NCBI RefSeq assembly: GCF_025460835.1
Contig: NZ_JAMXAY010000040.1
Span: 1-45,891, forward strand
DNA: 45,891 nt
Reading direction: 5' to 3'
Origin: Parapedobacter soli
GTDB taxonomy: Bacteria; Bacteroidota; Bacteroidia; Sphingobacteriales; Sphingobacteriaceae
This document shows, in pieces, positions 42,115 through 45,891 of the stretch (positions within the stretch are counted from its first letter, which is position 1; the number at the start of each line of letters is the position of its first letter). The position numbers were made by a program, and so were the translations under genes. The notes under the pieces are model-generated. The model saw only the letters and a program-made list of their open reading frames with translations, was not told the DNA's origin and did not search any database.

Positions 42115-43425
42115 TCAGAGTTCATCGAACACCTTGGCAGCCGCGTCCAACGCGAATCCAATGTCGTCTTCCGTATGTGCCGTACTGATATACCACAATC
42201 CTCTTCCGATGATTCGAACTCGTTGGTTATGCATTCCCGCTATGAATCGACCTAGTTTGCTTTTGTCAGAAGCCAGCGTGTCGCGATAATCTCTCAACTC
42301 GTTCAAATCGGTAAATGCAATGTGAAACATTGGCCCGGGGCCATCGACCAATACATCCAGGCTTTTTGCCTTGGCCAATTTACGAAGCCCCTCCATCAAC
42401 CGTTTACCCAATGCGAACATACGCTCATACGGTTGTTCTCGATCGAGTTCGTTGATAGTAGCAAGTGCAGCAGCCACGCTTGGGTTCCCCGAGTTCATCG
42501 TGCCCGCATGGATCACCACCCCGTCTTCAATCAACTTCATCCAGCTTCTCTTTCCCACCACGGCGCTTATCGGGTAACCACTTCCCATTGCCTTCGCGAA
42601 TATTGAAAGATCGGGCGTAACCCCATAAAACCCCTGTGCTCCACCTAGGCCGAGCCTGAAGCCGGTAATCACCTCATCGAAGATCAAGGCGATGCCATAC
42701 TGGTCGCACAATTCGCGGAGACCGCGGAGAAAACCTTTTTGCGGCATGATACAGCCGCTATTACACATTACCGGCTCCGTGATAATTGCTGCTATATCGT
42801 TATGTTCCTTTTCAAGAACCTCACCAAGCAGCTCCAGGTCATTCCATGGTAGCACACGAAACTCCCCCCTCGTATTTGCCGGCAGTCCTTCGCTCCACGG
42901 ATAAACTTCCGGCCTCTTCCGATCGCCAAGCGCTGCCTCGGAAGGCGCCGAGATCGCCCACGCCACATTATCCAACCAACCGTGATAGTGCCCTTCAAAT
43001 CTCAGAAATCTCTGCCTGCCCGTCTTCGCCCGCGCAACCCGAAGAGCTGTTTGGACGGCTTCAGATCCATCCAAGCAAAAGCGCATCAACTCGGCAGAAG
43101 GTATCAATTGGTTGAGTTTCTCGGCCAGTTCGATTTCCTGAATGTGCTGCCCGGCAAATAGCTGCCCTTCCTGCGAATACGCGTTGACAGCCTGCAGCAC
43201 GGCTGGGTGCGAATGCCCGAGGATCAACGGACCCTGACTGAGGGTAAAGTCTAGGTATTGGTTTCCATCAACATCGGTTATTCGGCTTCCGTTGCCCTCT
43301 TTATAAAATAGCGCGTGAGGAAAGCTGAATTTCCGGAATTCAGAAGAAACACCGCCGGCGAGAACTTTTCTTGCTCGCTCAAGCAACGCGGCTGACTGTT
43401 TATAACTCGGTCTATCAATCATCAA
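42115..43425 (-). CDS. Class III aminotransferase, glutamate-1-semialdehyde aminomutase-like
   Basis: 436-aa fold-type I PLP enzyme. 'GHYHGWLDN' (PLP stacking), 'LIFDEVITGFRLG' (Asp that contacts the PLP ring), and the lysine in 'IFAKAMGSGYPISAVVG' form the active site; the N-terminal pattern 'VLAGGVSSEFRKF' and 'LDFTLSQGPLILGHSHP' are as in GSA aminomutase (HemL) relatives. It is unlikely to be HemL itself: its place at the head of a glycan operon suggests a catabolic amino-transfer or amino-migration, perhaps on an amino sugar acid or amino aldehyde. Promoter about 20-30 bp upstream. ATGs at 43425 and 43422 are equally possible. Confidence 0.88.
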   Translation of the reverse strand: MMIDRPSYKQSAALLERARKVLAGGVSSEFRKFSFPHALFYKEGNGSRITDVDGNQYLDFTLSQGPLILGHSHPAVLQAVNAYSQEGQLFAGQHIQEIELAEKLNQLIPSAELMRFCLDGSEAVQTALRVARAKTGRQRFLRFEGHYHGWLDNVAWAISAPSEAALGDRKRPEVYPWSEGLPANTRGEFRVLPWNDLELLGEVLEKEHNDIAAIITEPVMCNSGCIMPQKGFLRGLRELCDQYGIALIFDEVITGFRLGLGGAQGFYGVTPDLSIFAKAMGSGYPISAVVGKRSWMKLIEDGVVIHAGTMNSGNPSVAAALATINELDREQPYERMFALGKRLMEGLRKLAKAKSLDVLVDGPGPMFHIAFTDLNELRDYRDTLASDKSKLGRFIAGMHNQRVRIIGRGLWYISTAHTEDDIGFALDAAAKVFDEL

Positions 43426-44208
43426 ATAAATATGTATGACTTAACTATCAACAAATGTACAACATTATTGTATCCAACCAAATATATTTATTATATTTTT
43501 TTACTCAATCGCCAAATTATGGCTTTAAGTCGATGTTTGCGTAACTATACTTATGTAAGACAAAAAAGGAGAACTCAACCGACGCGGCCTTGAAAAGTTC
43601 CCTTTCCTTGGTCTGTTTTATTCGGCGACAATATTATCGGATTAGATAGCATGTTGCGATACTAAGCCTAATTATGCCATTACTAACTCGATTTCCGCTT
43701 AGGCTAGCTGTGTCTTACTAGACTCATTGCATTTTGTATTCTGTCTGGACGTGGTGACCCAATCAAATGTCGGGTAGCTTTAATTGACTTAACGCATATT
43801 AAAATGAAAACGCAATTCAGTATACCGCCGCTAATCAGCCAGATTTTTAACAGTCTAGGAGTATATTTATGTTGGTATGCCTAACAGCTTGTTCAAAAAA
43901 ACGAAAACAACGAATTGGATCTTGATTTCGGTAACGTGACATTACAGTATCTGGTGGTATCAACGCAACTTTCGAAGAAATGGCTGGCTTTCATCATTTA
44001 GGTCATACCACTATGGATCATGGGAAAGTGCTATGCATGACATAGGTCCCCAAACATTTTGGGCTAGTGTTTCAATCGGCAATTTAGGGAAATTACTGGG
44101 CAAAGCCCTAAAGAATAACGGAAATCGTTTCAAGGCAGTGATCATTCACTCGTGATGGATGACCAAGCGGATTGAAGATACTGCAATTATTTACCCAAGA
44201 TTTAATAG
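43426..44208. other. Intergenic stretch with no recognisable gene
   Basis: About 780 bp. The left 60 bp hold the operon promoter. The rest has short broken reading frames on both strands; none gives a protein I recognise. Two stretches, about 43860-44040 and 44040-44155, read like decayed coding sequence (for instance short frames around 43955-44045 and 44040-44155 on the plus strand interrupted by stops), but I cannot name a parent family. No tRNA or insertion-sequence ends were seen. Confidence 0.5.
43452..43482 (-). promoter_or_regulatory. Promoter of the large PUL operon (Bacteroidota type)
   Basis: On the minus strand: TTTG at 43482-43479, 19 nt, then TACATTTG at 43459-43452, the Bacteroidota -33/-7 consensus with the same spacer length as the promoter at 12487-12517. 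Transcription would start near 43445, about 20 nt before the aminotransferase ATG. A second -7-like match (TATATTTG on the minus strand, 43486-43479) overlaps the -33 box. Confidence 0.6.
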
Positions 44209-44232
44209 GCAGGGCACCCTTCCGTGCCCTGC
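44209..44232. terminator. Hairpin terminator after the GC-rich cassette
   Basis: GCAGGGCAC at 44209-44217 pairs perfectly with GTGCCCTGC at 44224-44232 around a 6-nt loop (CCTTCC). It lies 18 nt downstream of the stop codon of the last minus-strand cassette gene. On the plus strand it is followed by a T-rich run (TTCCTTTTGTTCTTTTCC); on the minus strand the following sequence is only moderately T-rich, so it may act in both directions or mainly as an mRNA end stabiliser. Confidence 0.7.
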
Positions 44233-44250
44233 TTCCTTTTGTTCTTTTCC

Positions 44251-44421
44251 CTACCCTTTCTTCTTCACCCCCTTTTGCAACACCCAGCTCACCGCAAAAC
44301 TTACCGCCGCACCGATGGCGGCCAGCACGGCGGTTTTAACCATGTCGTGCATACCCAAGTGGGCCGCCATGCTGAGCAACGTGCCGCTACCCGTCCCGAT
44401 ACCCAGCCGAAGGTTACTCAT
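44251..44421 (-). CDS. Small hydrophobic protein (56 aa), function unknown
   Basis: ATG at 44421 overlaps the stop of the upstream gene by 8 nt (ATGAGTAA). The product is 56 aa: a glycine-rich N-terminus, then a hydrophobic helix ('TAVLAAIGAAVSFAVSWVLQ', about 31-50) and a basic tail ('KGVKKKG'). One membrane span with a charged C-terminus is compatible with a holin-like or small membrane peptide. Overlap with the gene before it and the hairpin 18 nt after it support a real last gene of the cassette. No family recognised. Confidence 0.55.
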   Translation of the reverse strand: MSNLRLGIGTGSGTLLSMAAHLGMHDMVKTAVLAAIGAAVSFAVSWVLQKGVKKKG

Positions 44422-44644
44422 TTTCATCGTCCTCTCCTTCCTCGTTGCGCACGCCGCTTTCCACGGCTTCTAGCACCCCCAGCGCCAGGGCGAGGTACCG
44501 TGCCACGGCCACCACCTTAGGGGGCAGCGTCACCGGCGAGGCGATGACGAGCTGGCTGGCCACCGCCAACGTTTCCTTGATCCTGTCGTAAAGTGTCGCC
44601 TTGTCCGTTTCGGGCAGGCCGACTGTTTTCGTTGTTTTGTTCAT
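44414..44644 (-). CDS. Small protein of the DUF5675/DUF6266 cassette, function unknown
   Basis: From the ATG at 44644 the product is 76 aa: 'MNKTTKTVGLPETDKATLYD' start, an amphipathic middle ('KETLAVASQLVIASP', 'KVVAVARYLALALGVLEAVE') and a strongly acidic tail ('NEEGEDDENE'). In-frame ATGs at 44704 and 44728 exist, but the extra residues are low-complexity and preceded by repeated CAAA-like sequence, so 44644 is preferred. It shares 8 nt with the 56-aa gene downstream. No family recognised; small helical partner of the membrane peptide is a guess. Confidence 0.55.
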   Translation of the reverse strand: MNKTTKTVGLPETDKATLYDRIKETLAVASQLVIASPVTLPPKVVAVARYLALALGVLEAVESGVRNEEGEDDENE

Positions 44645-44746
44645 TGCTTTTTTGCTATTTGCTTTCCCGATGCGCTTTGCTTTCGGGATGTCACTTCGTT
44701 CCATTTGCTGTTTGTTGTTTGCTCCCAAAACACCCCTTCCTTCGGC

Positions 44747-45223
44747 CTAGGGTGCTTGCACCCAGTCGTCGTGGGGCAATCTATTCTCAACCACCAACCT
44801 GTCGTTCCCATGATTAATCTCCTGTAAAAGCAGCGGGTACACATGCCTATACGCCACCTCCGACCCCATCACCCGGTAATCACCGTTCACCAGCTCCCAA
44901 TACGACCCCGTCAGCGGGCAGCCACGCGTATCCGTATGGTCATTGCCCGTGTGGAAGAATACCAGCCGGTAGTTGGGAATCTCGATGATCTCCACCATGC
45001 CTTCGTGGAATGCGGGGTATCGTTTGGCGTACCGTTTGTTCATGTCCGCCCCGTGGTTGAGCAAGAGACCGTACTCACCGGGTGGGATCGCCGTCTCCCC
45101 CGGCACCTTGTGGTCGCGCACCGTATCTTCCAGCAGGTAGCAGCAAAACAGGCCGCCAATATAGAGGTGGCTGAGGGTACTGTTCTTCCCCTCGGCCACG
45201 CGGATGATTTTAATTGCCCTCAT
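44747..45223 (-). CDS. DUF5675 family protein
   Basis: 158 aa from the ATG at 45223, which overlaps the stop of the DUF6266 gene by 4 nt (ATGA). Family features: 'HLYIGGLFCCYLLEDTVRD', 'VPGETAIPPGEYGLLLNHG' (seen as 'GETAIPPGEYGLLL'), 'VEIIEIPNYRLVFFHTGNDHTDTRGCPLTG' (seen as 'VFFHTGNDHTDTRGCPL'). The His/Asp/Cys-rich 'FHTGNDHTDTRGC' block resembles L,D-transpeptidase or peptidase-like active sites, but no activity is established to my knowledge. Common in Bacteroidota genomes, often near phage-like genes. A longer in-frame start (45316) lies inside the upstream gene and is not preferred. Confidence 0.82.
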   Translation of the reverse strand: MRAIKIIRVAEGKNSTLSHLYIGGLFCCYLLEDTVRDHKVPGETAIPPGEYGLLLNHGADMNKRYAKRYPAFHEGMVEIIEIPNYRLVFFHTGNDHTDTRGCPLTGSYWELVNGDYRVMGSEVAYRHVYPLLLQEINHGNDRLVVENRLPHDDWVQAP

Positions 45224-45891
45224 AGCCGGTCTCCTTCCAACGCATCCGATGTGCTCGGCGCGGTATGCCCGTCCATTACCGGCAGGTCGCTCTCTTTCCG
45301 TTCCCCATCTATCCACGTACCCAGGAACACACTCCTCGATGCGGCCCGCCGCCGCCGATCCATCACGAAACCATACCCGTGCAGGCGTCCCCGCATGAGC
45401 CTCGGGGCCAATTGCAGGGAGAGCTCGCCATCACCGCGGCACGCCGTGCCGTCGCTCACCACCACGCGGCCCTGCGTCTCGTTGTAGACCAGCAGGAATG
45501 CCGGTGCATTGCCGTCGACGAACGGACTATCGCCGTGCCATTGAAGCGTGCAAAGTCCGTCGCCGCCAATCGCCAATACGGGTTTTTGTAAGGCGAGCTG
45601 TCCGCCCCAGCTCACCATCACCCGGCGGGGATCGATGGACAGGTGGGGGTAATCCCCGACCACGGCATCCTGCAGCACCTGCTTGGTGGCCCAGTTGAGG
45701 CCCGACTTCACCTGCCTGCTATCCGGTTTGAACGTTTCCTCCAGCACAGGTGCCAGGGGGGCGAGGAAACGCATGGTGAGTTTCATCCGCATCTGTTGCG
45801 CCAGCTGGGCCGGCGAGGGGGGCTTGGCGCTGGGCTTGGGCACCGACCGCGCACAGGGAACCCCGTTGCGCACGTAATAGATGAGGCCGCC
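45220..45891 (-). CDS. DUF6266 family protein, 5' end beyond the window
   Basis: The reading frame is open to the window edge at 45891 (first visible codons read 'GGLIYYVRNGVPCARS'), so the N-terminus is missing and 223 residues are seen. Typical features are 'RSVPKPSAKPPSPAQLAQQMRMKLTMRFLAPL' (seen in parts), 'NWATKQVLQDAVVGDYPHLSIDP', and 'VMVSWGGQLA'. DUF6266 proteins are found across Sphingobacteria and Flavobacteria, have no known function, and look like surface or phage structural-type beta proteins. The gene is coupled to DUF5675 by ATGA and is clearly GC-richer than the PUL to its left. Confidence 0.82.
   Translation of the reverse strand, partial: GGLIYYVRNGVPCARSVPKPSAKPPSPAQLAQQMRMKLTMRFLAPLAPVLEETFKPDSRQVKSGLNWATKQVLQDAVVGDYPHLSIDPRRVMVSWGGQLALQKPVLAIGGDGLCTLQWHGDSPFVDGNAPAFLLVYNETQGRVVVSDGTACRGDGELSLQLAPRLMRGRLHGYGFVMDRRRRAASRSVFLGTWIDGERKESDLPVMDGHTAPSTSDALEGDRL

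Noticed and set aside
1-45891. CRISPR arrays, tRNA/rRNA genes, complete insertion sequences
   Set aside because: No regularly spaced direct repeats, no cloverleaf or rRNA-like sequence, and no transposase were seen on either strand.

Overview
The window most resembles a chromosomal segment of a Bacteroidota bacterium, probably family Sphingobacteriaceae (Parapedobacter, Pedobacter or Olivibacter-like; genus is a guess). The basis is a SusC/SusD pair, Bacteroidota-type promoters (TTTG-N19-TAnnTTTG), DUF6266 and DUF5675 proteins, lipoproteins with Bacteroidota-style lipoboxes, and weak or absent Shine-Dalgarno sites.

Layout. (1) 1-616: eroded MNT/HEPN toxin-antitoxin pair. (2) 731-4171 (-): complete pyruvate carboxylase. 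(3) 4595-12328 (-): eight-gene operon for a deoxy-sugar or sugar acid: NodB-type deacetylase, L-rhamnose mutarotase, RhaT-type symporter, split UxaA-type dehydratase, fuconolactonase-like amidohydrolase, PQQ dehydrogenase with an internal haem c domain, and a TIM-barrel lipoprotein. No kinase or isomerase of the phosphorylated rhamnose/fucose routes is present. (4) 12582-13286 (+): FadR-type GntR regulator, divergent from that operon and starting at TTG. (5) 13296-43425 (-): about 30 kb with 20 tightly packed genes on one strand. In transcription order they are: class III aminotransferase, SusC, SusD, beta-propeller hydrolase, SGNH esterase, GH20 hexosaminidase, a large unassigned glycosidase-like protein, an SGNH + alpha/beta-hydrolase + propeller fusion, a sialidase-fold protein, AstE-like deacylase, SDR, threonine-synthase-like PLP enzyme, DHDPS-family aldolase, RidA, M81 (MlrC-like) protein, SMP-30 lactonase, aldo/keto reductase, SDR, Kelch-sodium symporter fusion, and a third propeller hydrolase. 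(6) 43426-44208: no recognisable gene. (7) 44251-45891 (-): visibly GC-richer cassette with a small hydrophobic protein, a second small protein, DUF5675 and a DUF6266 protein cut by the window edge.

How the genes could work together. The large operon looks like a polysaccharide utilisation locus (SusCD uptake, several surface or periplasmic hydrolases and esterases, GH20 release of an N-acetylhexosamine) joined to its own cytoplasmic catabolic module. Dehydrogenase (SDR or AKR), lactonase (SMP-30), N-deacylase (AstE-like), PLP ammonia-lyase candidate (fold type II), RidA imine hydrolase and DHDPS-family keto-acid aldolase line up as a non-phosphorylating oxidative route: N-acetylhexosamine -> lactone -> N-acyl-aldonate -> 2-amino-aldonate -> 2-keto-3-deoxy-aldonate + NH3 -> pyruvate + aldehyde. 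This is inference from families and gene order. The main competing reading is a sialic-acid-type locus (NanM-like Kelch domain, NAL/DHDPS family, sialidase fold, SGNH esterases), but no NanE or ROK kinase is visible. The smaller operon 3-12 kb is also of oxidative type, so the region may be an island for oxidative degradation of a glycan containing both an amino sugar and a 6-deoxy sugar, with the GntR protein as the only local regulator.
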